Positions 1 through 8,769 of a DNA stretch of 29,345 bases are shown one piece after another (position 1 is the stretch's first letter; every line of letters begins with the position of its first letter). The notes beneath the pieces were generated by a model, which did not search any database, was not told the DNA's origin, and was given only the letters and a program-made list of their open reading frames with translations. Source of the DNA: Planctomycetota bacterium (lineage in GTDB: Bacteria; Planctomycetota; Planctomycetia; Pirellulales; Lacipirellulaceae); contig JAADIN010000118.1 in the NCBI GenBank assembly GCA_013151315.1, positions 1 through 29,345 of the forward strand, in the 5' to 3' direction. The position numbers and the translations under genes are program-made.

Positions 1-39
1 CCGATGCGCGAAGTGCATTTGGACATTGTACGGGCGTAG
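1..39 (+). CDS. possible 3' end of an unidentified plus-strand gene
   Basis: Frame 1 from the left edge reads 12 codons and stops at 37-39 (TAG). The short tail is hydrophilic and could be the end of a gene starting outside the window and converging on the thymidylate kinase gene. Twelve residues are too few to identify anything, and an open frame of this length is expected by chance. The remaining bases up to 114 show no gene or hairpin that I can support. Confidence 0.12.
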   Translation, partial: PMREVHLDIVRA

Positions 40-114
40 ATGAGAGCCGAGTTGGAATAAGGCGCCCACGAATTCATGCAAAAATGAGGTATGAATCGCC
101 ATGGACTTCACAGG

Positions 115-726
115 CTAGCCGGCCAGCACCCGCTCCGCGATTTTTCTTAATTCTGCTTGGATGACCTCGACCGGTCGATCGGCGTCGATGACATGGATCA
201 AGCTCCCTGGACGGCCTGCTTCTTTCAAAAATCCCGCGCGCAAGCGCTCGCGATACGCGTCGCCTCGGCTTTCCATGCGATCAAGATCGTCGCCCATTCG
301 CTGGAGCGCAGATTTAGGCGACATATCCAAAAGAAAAATACAGTCGGGCATCAGGCCGTCGATGGCGACTCGGCCGACCTCGCGTACGGCTTCGATATCG
401 AGTCCGCCGGCGTGGCCCTGATAGACAAGGTTTGCCAACAGGTAGCGATCGGAGACGATCGTCTTACCAGCCGCCAAGGCTGGACGAAGGACCTCGTCGA
501 CCAGTTGAGCACGAGCGGCCATGTAGAGCAGCATTTCGCTACGGGCAGCGATCGGCGTGTTCTCATCGCTGTTGAGCAAGATTTCTCGCACCTGTTCGCC
601 GAGCGGCGTGCTACCCGGGTCGCGGCAGGTGAGCACGTCGAGTTGCCTTGCAGCAAGCCACTCGCAAAACAGTCGCATTTGGGTAGTCTTGCCAACGCCA
701 TCGATGCCATCAAATGAAAAGAACAT
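115..726 (-). CDS. tmk: thymidylate kinase (dTMP kinase)
   Basis: It phosphorylates dTMP to dTDP with ATP in the cytoplasm, the step joining de novo and salvage routes to dTTP. The 203-residue product has the family's usual length. The P-loop GIDGVGKT is at residues 7-14. RDPGST at about 35-40 matches the family's substrate-side REPGGT-type loop. The DRY motif is at 93-95, followed by the expected YQG segment near 102-104, and the C-terminal half holds the Arg-rich LID-like stretch. The start is ATG at 726 with a GAGGG stretch just upstream. The WYL regulator gene ends only 15 bases upstream at 742, so the two are probably co-transcribed. Nothing is missing from the catalytic core, and no other nucleoside monophosphate kinase fits as well. 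Confidence 0.95.
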   Translation of the reverse strand: MFFSFDGIDGVGKTTQMRLFCEWLAARQLDVLTCRDPGSTPLGEQVREILLNSDENTPIAARSEMLLYMAARAQLVDEVLRPALAAGKTIVSDRYLLANLVYQGHAGGLDIEAVREVGRVAIDGLMPDCIFLLDMSPKSALQRMGDDLDRMESRGDAYRERLRAGFLKEAGRPGSLIHVIDADRPVEVIQAELRKIAERVLAG

Positions 727-741
727 GCCCTCAGTTGTACC

Positions 742-1722
742 CTAGCTGGCGGTCCCGTTGTAGGTCGCATGCATATTCGCCACGCGGCGGGCAATGATTT
801 TTCGTAGCTTGGCCGGCCTGACCACCTCGGCTTGGTCGCCATAGCCAAGGATCCACCAAGCGACTTCACTCAAACCCGAGACTTGAGCATAAAAGTCCAT
901 GCTGCCATCGGCTTGGAAGTCGAGCTTTTGGGTCTTGTGCCAGACGACCTCGCTGACGTTGCGGGCCACCATCGGCTTGAACCGTACGATCACATTATGG
1001 TCGCGCCCCGGGTCGTTCATAATACTCCAGGCGTTGCCCAGGTATCGATTCAAATTAAATGCTCGCGGCACAACGTACTTTTCTTTGAGGGGAGTCAAAG
1101 TAGTAATCCGGCCGAGATTAAAAATCCGGACTTCACGGTGCATCGTACTGCGACCGATGACATACCAACTTCGATGGCTGAAGAGCAGGTGGTAGGGCCT
1201 GAGCTTGGTGGTGATGGTTTCCAATTCGGTCAGGCTCTCGTAGACAATGCGTACCACACGTCGACTGGCGATCGAGTCGACCAACTGCTGATAGACTTCG
1301 AGCTTGTCTTCCAAGGGATTGGTGGGATCAAGTTTGATATGAATGGCTTGGGTAAGCGTCTGCAGCTCTTGGCGGAGCGGGCCTGGGAGACTGCTCTCGA
1401 GCTTGAGCGCGGCGCGGCGGGCCGGTTGGTAGAAGGGGACACCGTGCCCCGATCCCATTTCGCCGGCCAGCGCGATGATCGAAAGGGCTTCTTCGGCCGT
1501 AAAGTTCGTCGGAGGCAGGTAAAAAGAGCTGGCAATGGAATACCGGTCGGCTTCGCGATCGAAATCGATCGGTACGCCGGCATTGCGAAGCGTTTCTAGA
1601 TCGCGAAAGACCGTGCGCCGACTCACTCCGCATACCTTCGCCATGGTATCGGCGTTTTGCCCGTTACCCGCCTGCAGGGTTTGCAGGAGTTTCAGAAGTC
1701 GTCCGACCCGTTGTAGTTTCAT
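742..1722 (-). CDS. YafY-type HTH and WYL-domain transcriptional regulator
   Basis: This is a predicted DNA-binding regulator of 326 residues. Residues 1-55 form a DeoR-like winged helix-turn-helix, with the recognition-helix segment SRRTVFRDLETL at about 34-45. The C-terminal half carries the WYL-type ligand-sensing domain, with SWYVIG at about 185-190 and the usual downstream C-terminal extension. WYL regulators bind small ligands or nucleic acid and control DNA-damage, stress or defence genes; the ligand here cannot be read from sequence. The ATG start at 1722 gives the normal MKLQRVGRLLKLL-type N-terminus, but it lies inside the upstream TolC-like gene, which ends at 1664, so the genes overlap by 59 bases in different frames. 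A shorter start at residue 27 would remove part of the HTH, so I keep the long one. Confidence 0.88.
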   Translation of the reverse strand: MKLQRVGRLLKLLQTLQAGNGQNADTMAKVCGVSRRTVFRDLETLRNAGVPIDFDREADRYSIASSFYLPPTNFTAEEALSIIALAGEMGSGHGVPFYQPARRAALKLESSLPGPLRQELQTLTQAIHIKLDPTNPLEDKLEVYQQLVDSIASRRVVRIVYESLTELETITTKLRPYHLLFSHRSWYVIGRSTMHREVRIFNLGRITTLTPLKEKYVVPRAFNLNRYLGNAWSIMNDPGRDHNVIVRFKPMVARNVSEVVWHKTQKLDFQADGSMDFYAQVSGLSEVAWWILGYGDQAEVVRPAKLRKIIARRVANMHATYNGTAS

Positions 1723-4237
1723 CAGAAGTGGCTTGCTGTTGGCGGATCCAGTTGTGCGATTCTTGGTAGTCTGGCTTGGAGTGACGCAATGGGTTTATCG
1801 GTGGCAACGCGTCGGGTGCGCCAAGGACTGACTCTTCATTCCAATTCGCCAGTTCGTGTTGATAGGGTTCGTGTCGATAGGGATTGAGGAGAACGGGTGC
1901 CTGAGCGGCAAGAGGGGCTCGCTGAGGTTCATGCTGAGATTCATACTGGGATTCATATTGAGGAACCGTAAGTCGGTCGGTCTGGACAGTGGCGAAATCA
2001 GCGTCGACTTGCTCGACGAGCGGCAGCGCCGCGAGGCCCTCGTCGAAGGTCGTCACGTCTGCGGTAGGTTCGGTGATCTCGAGTTGCTCGGGTGCGGGAA
2101 TGGCCTCGGGTTGGGTGTTTTCGGGTGGAACCGTTTCATGGAAGTCAAATCCTTCATCGCCCACTAGGCCCTCGTCTGCCAGGCTCTCATTCGCCCGTGT
2201 TGGTACGTTCGCAAATGGGGCCGACGGGTGCGTGATTTGTCCGTGCGGCCCGCGGCTGATGACGTTGGGACGAGTAAAGCCGTAGTCCAAGTAGGTACTG
2301 GCATCTCGCTGGCGTGCTCGCCTGAGCGCGTCGAAGGTCGCCTTCCCAGGCCAAGGGCCCTCGGCAAGATACACGCCATTGTATTCCAGCAACGACCCCT
2401 TACGGTGGTGAACTCGCATTATAGCGCGATTGTAGTCGAGTAGCGAGCGATAGTAGGCGGAATCTGCTTCGGAGTGACGACGCTGGGCATCAAGCAACTG
2501 GTCAAGCGTCGTATTGCCAACATCGTAGACCGCTTTCACGGCCTCGACTTCGTCGGTCGCGGCCACGCGACGGTTGAAATTGGTCTGGGTAGCAGCAAAA
2601 TTCAAGTCGACGTCTCGGATCGCGTCGCCCAGCTGATGTGAAACCTCTAATTCCATGTCCTCGAGCACCGCCCGTTCGCGAGAGAGCAAGAGTTGGTGAT
2701 GGCGAACACCGGCCATGGCTCGACGAAATCCGATGGGGATCGACAATTGCACGCCCATCTCCCATTCTTGGTAATCGCCGCCAGTCAGCACCTCGAAGGC
2801 ATTCGAGCCATCGGCAAAAGGCGCAATTCCGGTGCCACTGCTATTGATCAACTGGTCGCCAGCCCCCAGCCATCGATAACGACCGACCGCATCGAGCCGT
2901 GGCAAGAGATGGTTTCGCGAGGCGATGAGCTCCAGCTCGCGCTTCTTGACTTGCCAGCGTTGGCTGCGGAGCTCGCTGCGTCGTGCCAGGGCTTCGCAGT
3001 GGATGGTGGTCCAATCAAAACGGACTTGGGCGGTCGTCGGCTCGTCGCTGGGGCGAATAAGTCGCCCATCGGAGACCGCGAGCCCCATCATATAACGCAA
3101 CCGATTTTCGACACGAAAAAGATTGGTCTGCGCCGCTTCGGCTTGGGCTCGGAATAAGAAAAACTGCGAACGCGACTGCGCCTCGTTGCTTGCTTCGCCA
3201 CCACGACTACCGACGCGCTGGATCGTTTTGATTCGCCGCCAAGTTTCTAGGGCGCTATCACGCCCCGTTTTGCGAGCTTCCAAGTCGCGGTAGCTGAAGT
3301 AGAGTTCCCAATACGCATCTTCGACGTCACGCATGAGATCGCGAATGCCTTGCTCGAAATCGGTAAGCGTAATGTCGTGCCGAATCCGGGCAATGACAAC
3401 GCCATCGATTTGATTCGTAAACCCACCGGCCGCCTGCTGCGAAGAAAAAGGGCCCGCGATGCGGTTGTATTGGGTACCGGCACCTTGCAATAGAGGCTGG
3501 GTCATGGCGACCTCAAAGTTGGTGAGCCAATCGCTCGTCTGGGCTCGACTGCCGTTGTTATTTTGATCGTAGAGCGTGTTATTGCGAACTTCAAACGTGC
3601 TACCGTTTGCCGCGGTCTTGGTAATGCCAAACGTGGCATTGCCTGTATCCTGCCGGAAGTTGTTCGCAAAAAAGGTGCCGGCTATCCCAGCAAAGTTTTG
3701 CGGTCGGTCGACGTACCCCCAGTTAATGCTGCTATCGAGGGTCGCATCGAACTCGGCCAATGCCGCCTCGACACCAGTGCTGCTAAACGGACTGCCCGTG
3801 GCCGTGCCGTTGCCACTTTCGGCCAGCGCCGGATCAAAGGTCGTGACCACGCCGCCCGGGTTTTGGGTGATTGTCACAGGGGTCGTGTTTGCGATATTGC
3901 TGCCTGCGTCGGAGATCCGCCCTCCCAATTGGCGAACGACCTTGCTGTTGGCCAAAGTGATTCGGGTGACTTCTTCCAGAGACAAGTCGTAGAATTCAAA
4001 CGATTCGGCATTGGCCAAGGTGAGTGGCGGATGGGCCGCGTAAACTTCGTCGAGCGAGGGTTCATCCACGTCGGGATACTCGATCTGGGTAGCAACATCC
4101 ATGTAGTGCGACAGATCGCCGCTACCAAACAGATTGCCATCTTCCGCGAAGAAAAATGGCTGGGTTGGATTGCAACCTGACGCAAGGGTCAGGAGGCAAA
4201 GGGCCCATGACATGGAAGATCGAACCTGCCGATTCAT
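1664..4237 (-). CDS. TolC-like outer-membrane efflux lipoprotein with long C-terminal extension
   Basis: This is a predicted outer-membrane channel component of a tripartite efflux or type I export system. The N-terminus is a lipoprotein-type signal with Cys22 after LASG, suggesting lipid anchoring. After a variable region of about 200 residues come the long alternating helices and amphipathic strands of the outer-membrane efflux protein family. Recognisable family segments include the region around VEDAYWELYFSYRDLEARK and the repeated half near YDVGNTTLDQLLDAQRR. The protein is 857 residues, against roughly 450-500 for TolC. The excess is the N-terminal insert and a Pro/Glu/Gln-rich tail from about residue 640, which I cannot assign. 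No inner-membrane pump or adaptor gene is nearby. The gene leads the putative operon with the WYL regulator and tmk and overlaps the regulator by 59 bases. Confidence 0.85.
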   Translation of the reverse strand: MNRQVRSSMSWALCLLTLASGCNPTQPFFFAEDGNLFGSGDLSHYMDVATQIEYPDVDEPSLDEVYAAHPPLTLANAESFEFYDLSLEEVTRITLANSKVVRQLGGRISDAGSNIANTTPVTITQNPGGVVTTFDPALAESGNGTATGSPFSSTGVEAALAEFDATLDSSINWGYVDRPQNFAGIAGTFFANNFRQDTGNATFGITKTAANGSTFEVRNNTLYDQNNNGSRAQTSDWLTNFEVAMTQPLLQGAGTQYNRIAGPFSSQQAAGGFTNQIDGVVIARIRHDITLTDFEQGIRDLMRDVEDAYWELYFSYRDLEARKTGRDSALETWRRIKTIQRVGSRGGEASNEAQSRSQFFLFRAQAEAAQTNLFRVENRLRYMMGLAVSDGRLIRPSDEPTTAQVRFDWTTIHCEALARRSELRSQRWQVKKRELELIASRNHLLPRLDAVGRYRWLGAGDQLINSSGTGIAPFADGSNAFEVLTGGDYQEWEMGVQLSIPIGFRRAMAGVRHHQLLLSRERAVLEDMELEVSHQLGDAIRDVDLNFAATQTNFNRRVAATDEVEAVKAVYDVGNTTLDQLLDAQRRHSEADSAYYRSLLDYNRAIMRVHHRKGSLLEYNGVYLAEGPWPGKATFDALRRARQRDASTYLDYGFTRPNVISRGPHGQITHPSAPFANVPTRANESLADEGLVGDEGFDFHETVPPENTQPEAIPAPEQLEITEPTADVTTFDEGLAALPLVEQVDADFATVQTDRLTVPQYESQYESQHEPQRAPLAAQAPVLLNPYRHEPYQHELANWNEESVLGAPDALPPINPLRHSKPDYQESHNWIRQQQATSDETTTGRTTSETPANPAGG

Positions 4238-4523
4238 GATGCTGCATTCCTAGCGAGGGAGTCCGCAACGGCTCCAATAGCCGCCACGGGGTACATTGAG
4301 AAATTCCAAAGTGGTCCGACGGATCGACCCACTCGAAACTCTCCTTCCCCCCCAGGCTGGATATTCCGCTAGCACTGGGCAGCCAATATTGGTCGCGCAG
4401 CTGCCGCCAGAACAGTCAGCAGAATTGTTATCGTCTACGCAACCGTCAAACTTTGACATTATTGGCGAACGCAGCAAAAAGAGTTTTGCTAGCAGGGCGT
4501 TGAATGCGGGGTCCCGTAGAGTA
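4238..4523. other. intergenic region, no gene recognised
   Basis: This is the upstream region of the TolC-like gene on the minus strand. A plus-strand open frame at 4296-4679 runs through it and into the antisense of the next gene. Its composition (many Arg and Ser, no domain) is that of a shadow frame. I see no convincing sigma-70 box pair, and the only structural element is the hairpin listed separately at its right edge. Confidence 0.5.
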
Positions 4524-4578
4524 GCACGCCTCTCCGAGTCGTGTCCGTTATCAGCAAACACGACTCGGAGAGGCGTGC
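4524..4578 (-). terminator. 20-bp perfect stem-loop downstream of the 770-residue-frame gene
   Basis: Bases 4524-4543 pair perfectly with 4559-4578, giving a 20-bp stem (core CTCCGAGTCGTG) around a 15-base loop. It lies 10 bases beyond the stop of the minus-strand gene that ends at 4588, where a transcription terminator or 3'-end stabiliser is expected. There is no T-tract on the minus-strand exit side, so a classical intrinsic terminator is not proven. It could instead be a copy of a dispersed palindromic repeat. Confidence 0.55.
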
Positions 4579-4587
4579 CACAATGCT

Positions 4588-6831
4588 CTAACGCAACTGA
4601 TACCCGAGGGTCAGCCAGCCGTTGTCGCAGTCGAGATGCTGCAGATCGAGCGTATGCTCGACGCCCTCGGCGGTCGTGAATTGGAATGGCGGGATGGCGA
4701 TTTCCTTGGGGAAACCGTTTTCGCCGTCGGCTCGCTTTTTGAGTACTTTTACGAGTGCGCCGCGCGTCGCGGCTTGTTTACCACTCAGCTTGTCGCCCCA
4801 GCGTGGCGTGGGATCGAAACCGGTAGGAAATGCTTCGATATCTCCGACACGCCGCAGAATAATGCCGTTGTCGCTCTGGAGAATCTCGAAAGTGATAAGA
4901 AAATCCCAATTCTCGCGTATCTGCTCTTCGCCTTTCTCAACCGTTTTCAACTCGGCAATCCGTATGCGGAGCGTAACCTGCTGATCGTCAAAGCGGATGC
5001 TCAGCGGATGCGTGCGATTGAGGGTCACCGAAAATGGCTTGAACTCGGCCTTGGTATCTGTCCCCGCGTCATCGGCCCCTTGTTGCAATTTGGAGGGGCT
5101 GCCATGTTTTTCTGCAAGCTCTTTTAGCCAAGACGGGAAATCACCGATCAGTTCCGGCGGCTCCGATTCGGCCGCTTGCCGAATGCCAACGCCGGCGAGA
5201 ATGCTGGGCAGAAAATTGTTGATTGCCGATTCGTGAACTTTTAGCGAGAGGTCCTCGCCGACTGTCGATATCGGCATCGTGCTGGCCGACACCTGCTCGT
5301 ACGAGGCGAGTCTTGCTTCCACGTGGATAGCACGGTCGGTCGAAGCCATCCGCAAGTATTCCGGAAAGACTCCAGCACGAACCAAAAGAGGGCGAGCTTG
5401 GCGGTCGTATTTATGTCTCGCTTGAAAGATCGCGTCGGCGACTTGGTCGTCGAATTTTTTCGCTACTTTTTGCTCTGCTCTTTGCGAAGCAATACGCTCG
5501 CTTTTGCTTTTGCTTTCGCCCACCTTTTTCCAAGCGATCCGTTCAATAAGGCGGCGACCAAAGCGGCCGCCCGTTTTTCTGATTGAGGTCGTGCGCGATT
5601 TCGTGCTCGCTGAAACGTCGGTAGGAATCGCTACAAATCGCGCGTCGCTAATTTGAAGACGCTTGGTTGCTACGAAGTTCGTGTTGCTACGGCTGGTAAG
5701 CCGAACTGGCTTTTTATACCCAACGGTGTTCGAGTGGATTGTTCCGGCTAGCTGAAGCTCCAGAGCAATGTGGTCGTCGGCTGGCAGAGTGCGGAGGGTG
5801 ACAAAACCCGTGGATTCCGCGGTTCCAAGAATTCTCGCACCGAGAATGCAGTCGCGCACAGGCTGCGTCTCGTGGACTGGCCGCTCGGCCAGACGATTGA
5901 TCGCAGACTCCGAGACGGCGGTAAAAACATTGGACTGGGTGAAATGCGATCGAATCGCTTTCACCAATTGGGGCGACTGATCGAGCTGCTGCACGAAACC
6001 CAACAGCTGACCTATCTTGCGGGAGGTCTCGACCGAAGGGGCTTCCAGATGTCGCGTGAGCTGTTTTTCGAGCTCCAAAAGCTGCGACATGTAGACCCGA
6101 CGTTCAAGATCCCGACGGCTGTACTTGCGACGAGATCGCTTGGCAACTTTTTCAACACGGTGGTACCACCGCAACAGCCCGCGATAGTGGTCGAGCGCTT
6201 CGGCAGTCTGAGTAAATGCAGAGTTTTCTAAACCGGCAACGCTGGAGCGAAACCGCCGAAGCACCGCGGTGAGGTCGAGAAGCTTTTTCTCGTCGATCGC
6301 GACCTCGCCGACAAGATGGGGTTCAAGTTTCTCCCAACGCAAATAACGTTTCCAATTCTCGGCAAATGGGGTGTTGACGCCGAGGGTACGTTCCAAAGAT
6401 TGGGCCGTTTGACGTAGCTTGGTGCGACTTGGCGCGAGACGTTCCTCACGGCTAGCGGGTCGATAGTCTCCTCGCGATGCCCAGGCGAGTTTGGGCAAGT
6501 CACCCCGGTACTGTCCTTTTAAGGCATCTCGCCAAAATTTGATTTCCCGGGCGACGCGGGTGAACTGTTTTTTGTCGAGGCCCGTTGCGCCAGTTCGGTA
6601 TTGTTCGAGAACGCGCGAAACGACTGCCGGATCGGCGGCTTGGCCTTTTTCGATTTGCGCTCGCAGTGATCGGCTGCCTAGATACTTGCGCCACTTGTCT
6701 CCGTTGGCTTCTTCGCCAATCCATTGGTCGAGCTGGTCGAGTGCCGCGGTGAGTTGGCTGACATCACCCGGGGTGCCAGCCAAGACGGGGCTGGAGACCG
6801 AAATTACCCCGATCAAAAGGACGCGAGACAT
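4588..6831 (-). CDS. large secreted protein of unknown function (planctomycete-type)
   Basis: I do not recognise a named family. With ATG at 6831 the protein has about 747 residues and a clean Sec signal: a short MSR start, the hydrophobic run VLLIGVISVSSPVLA, and a predicted signal-peptidase site before GTPG. The open frame extends further to a TTG at 6900, but that start would put 23 polar residues before the hydrophobic core, so I prefer the ATG. The mature part is rich in Lys, Arg, Glu and Gln, largely helical, with several Arg/Lys-rich stretches in the middle (around RSRRKYSRRDLERR). The C-terminal 200 residues look more globular and beta-rich, ending in a HTLDLQHLDCDNGWLTLGY-type segment. 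There are no recognisable catalytic motifs. It probably acts in the periplasm or at the cell surface. It is followed by the stem-loop at 4524-4578. Confidence 0.7.
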   Translation of the reverse strand: MSRVLLIGVISVSSPVLAGTPGDVSQLTAALDQLDQWIGEEANGDKWRKYLGSRSLRAQIEKGQAADPAVVSRVLEQYRTGATGLDKKQFTRVAREIKFWRDALKGQYRGDLPKLAWASRGDYRPASREERLAPSRTKLRQTAQSLERTLGVNTPFAENWKRYLRWEKLEPHLVGEVAIDEKKLLDLTAVLRRFRSSVAGLENSAFTQTAEALDHYRGLLRWYHRVEKVAKRSRRKYSRRDLERRVYMSQLLELEKQLTRHLEAPSVETSRKIGQLLGFVQQLDQSPQLVKAIRSHFTQSNVFTAVSESAINRLAERPVHETQPVRDCILGARILGTAESTGFVTLRTLPADDHIALELQLAGTIHSNTVGYKKPVRLTSRSNTNFVATKRLQISDARFVAIPTDVSASTKSRTTSIRKTGGRFGRRLIERIAWKKVGESKSKSERIASQRAEQKVAKKFDDQVADAIFQARHKYDRQARPLLVRAGVFPEYLRMASTDRAIHVEARLASYEQVSASTMPISTVGEDLSLKVHESAINNFLPSILAGVGIRQAAESEPPELIGDFPSWLKELAEKHGSPSKLQQGADDAGTDTKAEFKPFSVTLNRTHPLSIRFDDQQVTLRIRIAELKTVEKGEEQIRENWDFLITFEILQSDNGIILRRVGDIEAFPTGFDPTPRWGDKLSGKQAATRGALVKVLKKRADGENGFPKEIAIPPFQFTTAEGVEHTLDLQHLDCDNGWLTLGYQLR

Positions 6832-7019
6832 CAGGGAAATAGCGACAGCTTGTTGCACGGAAGACCTTTTGGGTTGCAGGCAGGCGGGGGGGCTACTCAA
6901 GTCTAGTTCACAAGCGAGACAGAACTAACGACATGCTGCCAGTATATAGCGCCTATTTTGACTGCCCTACGCCAAATCGCCAGAATTCTGCCTAGAACCT
7001 CTGGCATTGCCCGAATCAG

Positions 7020-8657
7020 CTACTTCCCCTCGCGGAGGGTATTAAAATACTCCTCGGCGTGCTCCCGATACGATTTGGGGAGCTTTTCGACCACGAGCGG
7101 GTCGGCCTGCTGGCCCCCCTCGACCTCCATTTGCTCTTTGACCGATTCGACGACTTGGCCGCGACGGTTCGGCCCCTCGGCCTCGCCAACGACCACCGCC
7201 GCTCCTCGGCCAGGCTTTTGGCGGACTCGCGAGTTGCGGAAGTTGGTCGCGTTTTTTTCGTCAGGCCGAGTTCCGCCCCCTTTGCCCTGGCCCATGCCTT
7301 GGCCCATTCGCTCGCCCATCCCGCCCCCTTGGCACGACTGGCAGCCCATACCTTGGCACGATTTGCAACTCATCGAGTCTTTGGCCATTTGGAGTTGGTC
7401 CATGGCCATCTCGAGCATTTCGCTTTCTTCCATGGCTTGCTCGAGCTGCTCCAATTGTTTCATCATTTCGCTGAGCGACTCCGCAGCACCTTGGGCGTCG
7501 CCCTCTTTCATGCACTGTTGGCACTCGCCCATTTTTTGTGCCAGTTGTTCAAGCTGCTCCATCTTTTTTTGTTGTTGCTGCATTTGATCGAGCTTTTGTT
7601 GCAACTCGCCGGCGCGCGACAAGTCGCCGCGCTGCTTTTCTTTTTCAATTTGTTTTTTCAAATCGTCCATCGCCTGCTTGCGGGCCTCGGCTGCTTCCTG
7701 CATTTTTTCTTGGAGCTGCTTCATCTGCTGCTCGAGCTCTTTTTTCGCCTCGGGGTCGAGTTTGCCAGTTTCTAGCTGCTTCTTGAGCTTGTCGAGCTCG
7801 CGGATCGCTTTTTTCCAGTCGCCCTTTTTCATGGCGTCGACCATCTTGTCGGCGGGGCCCCGGTGGAGATTGTTCATTTTCGCAAATTGCTTGCGGAGTT
7901 CTTGATCGCCCCCCAATTGCTGTCGTCGCTTTTCAAGCTGCTTGGCCAGATCGTTGAGTTTCACGAGCGTTTTCTTGGGGTCGGCATCACGCGCCTCGGC
8001 CATTTTTTCGGTTTGTTTTTCCAGTTCGCGGAACAATCCTTCCGCATCCTTGAGGCCTTTCTTGGCGGCTTGCTTGCGACGCTCGGCCAGACGTTTGCGC
8101 AATATCTTGGCGGCGTTTTCTTGCTGTTCTTGCGATATTTTGGTTTGCGGATCGATGCTACTCTGAGCTTCGCGGTTGTCGACCAAGGTGGCGAGCAGGA
8201 ATGCCAACAGGGCGGGCACGATCGGCAGCCAAGCACGCCGCCCAAGGCGAATGCGAAAACGTTCGTCGATATCAACTCGCCGCACGGCGCGCGCCGCATC
8301 GGCGAGCAGCGCCTGGCCGGCAGGAGTTGCCGCGTCGGCCGGCGACAGCGAAAGGCTGCTTGCCACGCGCTGCTTCAAACCGTAACGCTCGTCGATTTCA
8401 ACGGCGGCCTCGAGTTCGCTGCGACCTCGCCACCAAGTCCAAACCGCGGCGACGAGCAAACCGGCAACGATCGCCGCGAGGCCCCATGGGAGAGACCACT
8501 GAGTGGGTAAGTTTTCGACCGCGATAAGTTTTGGCGCGGCAATCGCCAGAAGAGCAACCAAGAGTCCCACGAACCAACATCGTACGAGCCGATTCAGAAA
8601 CAGCTCCCACCCCAATCGTCGGCGTGCCCGTTTGACTTGTGCTAGGATTGGCTCCAT
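7020..8657 (-). CDS. membrane-anchored coiled-coil protein with CxxC pairs, unknown function
   Basis: This is a 545-residue protein of unknown function. Hydrophobic segments at about residues 26-45, 57-75 and 143-160 predict three membrane spans near the N-terminus. From about 175 to 420 the chain is an almost unbroken Lys/Glu/Gln/Met-rich coiled coil. It holds CQQC at about 379 and, further on, CKSCQGMGCQSCQGGGMG from about 431, which resembles half of a DnaJ-type zinc-binding region. A Gly/Met/Gln-rich linker and a conserved-looking tail LPKSYREHAEEYF follow. The frame is open to an ATG at 8696, but ATG at 8657 has an AAGGAG ribosome site (8666-8671) at 8-base spacing, so I use it. The architecture resembles planctomycete proteins found beside MoxR/VWA genes, but no such neighbours occur here. 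Role is unknown; envelope scaffolding or metal or redox sensing are guesses. Confidence 0.75.
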   Translation of the reverse strand: MEPILAQVKRARRRLGWELFLNRLVRCWFVGLLVALLAIAAPKLIAVENLPTQWSLPWGLAAIVAGLLVAAVWTWWRGRSELEAAVEIDERYGLKQRVASSLSLSPADAATPAGQALLADAARAVRRVDIDERFRIRLGRRAWLPIVPALLAFLLATLVDNREAQSSIDPQTKISQEQQENAAKILRKRLAERRKQAAKKGLKDAEGLFRELEKQTEKMAEARDADPKKTLVKLNDLAKQLEKRRQQLGGDQELRKQFAKMNNLHRGPADKMVDAMKKGDWKKAIRELDKLKKQLETGKLDPEAKKELEQQMKQLQEKMQEAAEARKQAMDDLKKQIEKEKQRGDLSRAGELQQKLDQMQQQQKKMEQLEQLAQKMGECQQCMKEGDAQGAAESLSEMMKQLEQLEQAMEESEMLEMAMDQLQMAKDSMSCKSCQGMGCQSCQGGGMGERMGQGMGQGKGGGTRPDEKNATNFRNSRVRQKPGRGAAVVVGEAEGPNRRGQVVESVKEQMEVEGGQQADPLVVEKLPKSYREHAEEYFNTLREGK

Positions 8658-8665
8658 AGCCGCAG

Positions 8666-8671
8666 CTCCTT
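8666..8671 (-). promoter_or_regulatory. ribosome binding site fixing the start at 8657
   Basis: The minus strand reads AAGGAG, then 8 bases, then ATG at 8657. The upstream in-frame ATG at 8696 lacks such a site. This decides the start of the coiled-coil membrane protein. Confidence 0.65.
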
Positions 8672-8716
8672 GGGGTATACTTGGGAGAGCGTTCATTGTA
8701 TCGGCTTGAGGCAGTC

Positions 8717-8747
8717 AAAGCCATGGGATTGGAATCTCATGGGCTTT
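8717..8747. repeat. imperfect palindrome between divergent genes
   Basis: AAAGCCATGGGATT at 8717-8730 faces AATCTCATGGGCTTT at 8733-8747, an imperfect inverted repeat with a two-base centre. It sits in the 112-base gap between the divergent membrane-protein and DCC-protein genes. It could be an operator for either gene or a small dispersed repeat. Confidence 0.3.
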
Positions 8748-8769
8748 CCAACCCGAAAAATTTACGACC

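Noticed and set aside
157..717. 186-codon plus-strand open frame opposite tmk
   Set aside because: It is fully antisense to a clear thymidylate kinase, has no domain and no ribosome site; a shadow of GC-rich coding sequence.
4296..4679. 127-codon plus-strand frame in the gap at 4238-4587
   Set aside because: It runs through the hairpin into the antisense of the next gene and has shadow-like Arg/Ser composition.
6832..6900. TTG start of the large secreted protein
   Set aside because: It needs a rare start codon and lengthens the signal peptide n-region by 23 residues without a ribosome site.
7059..7775. 238-codon plus-strand open frame opposite the coiled-coil gene
   Set aside because: Its Leu/Phe/His-rich composition is the complement of Lys/Glu/Gln-rich coiled-coil codons, so it is a shadow.
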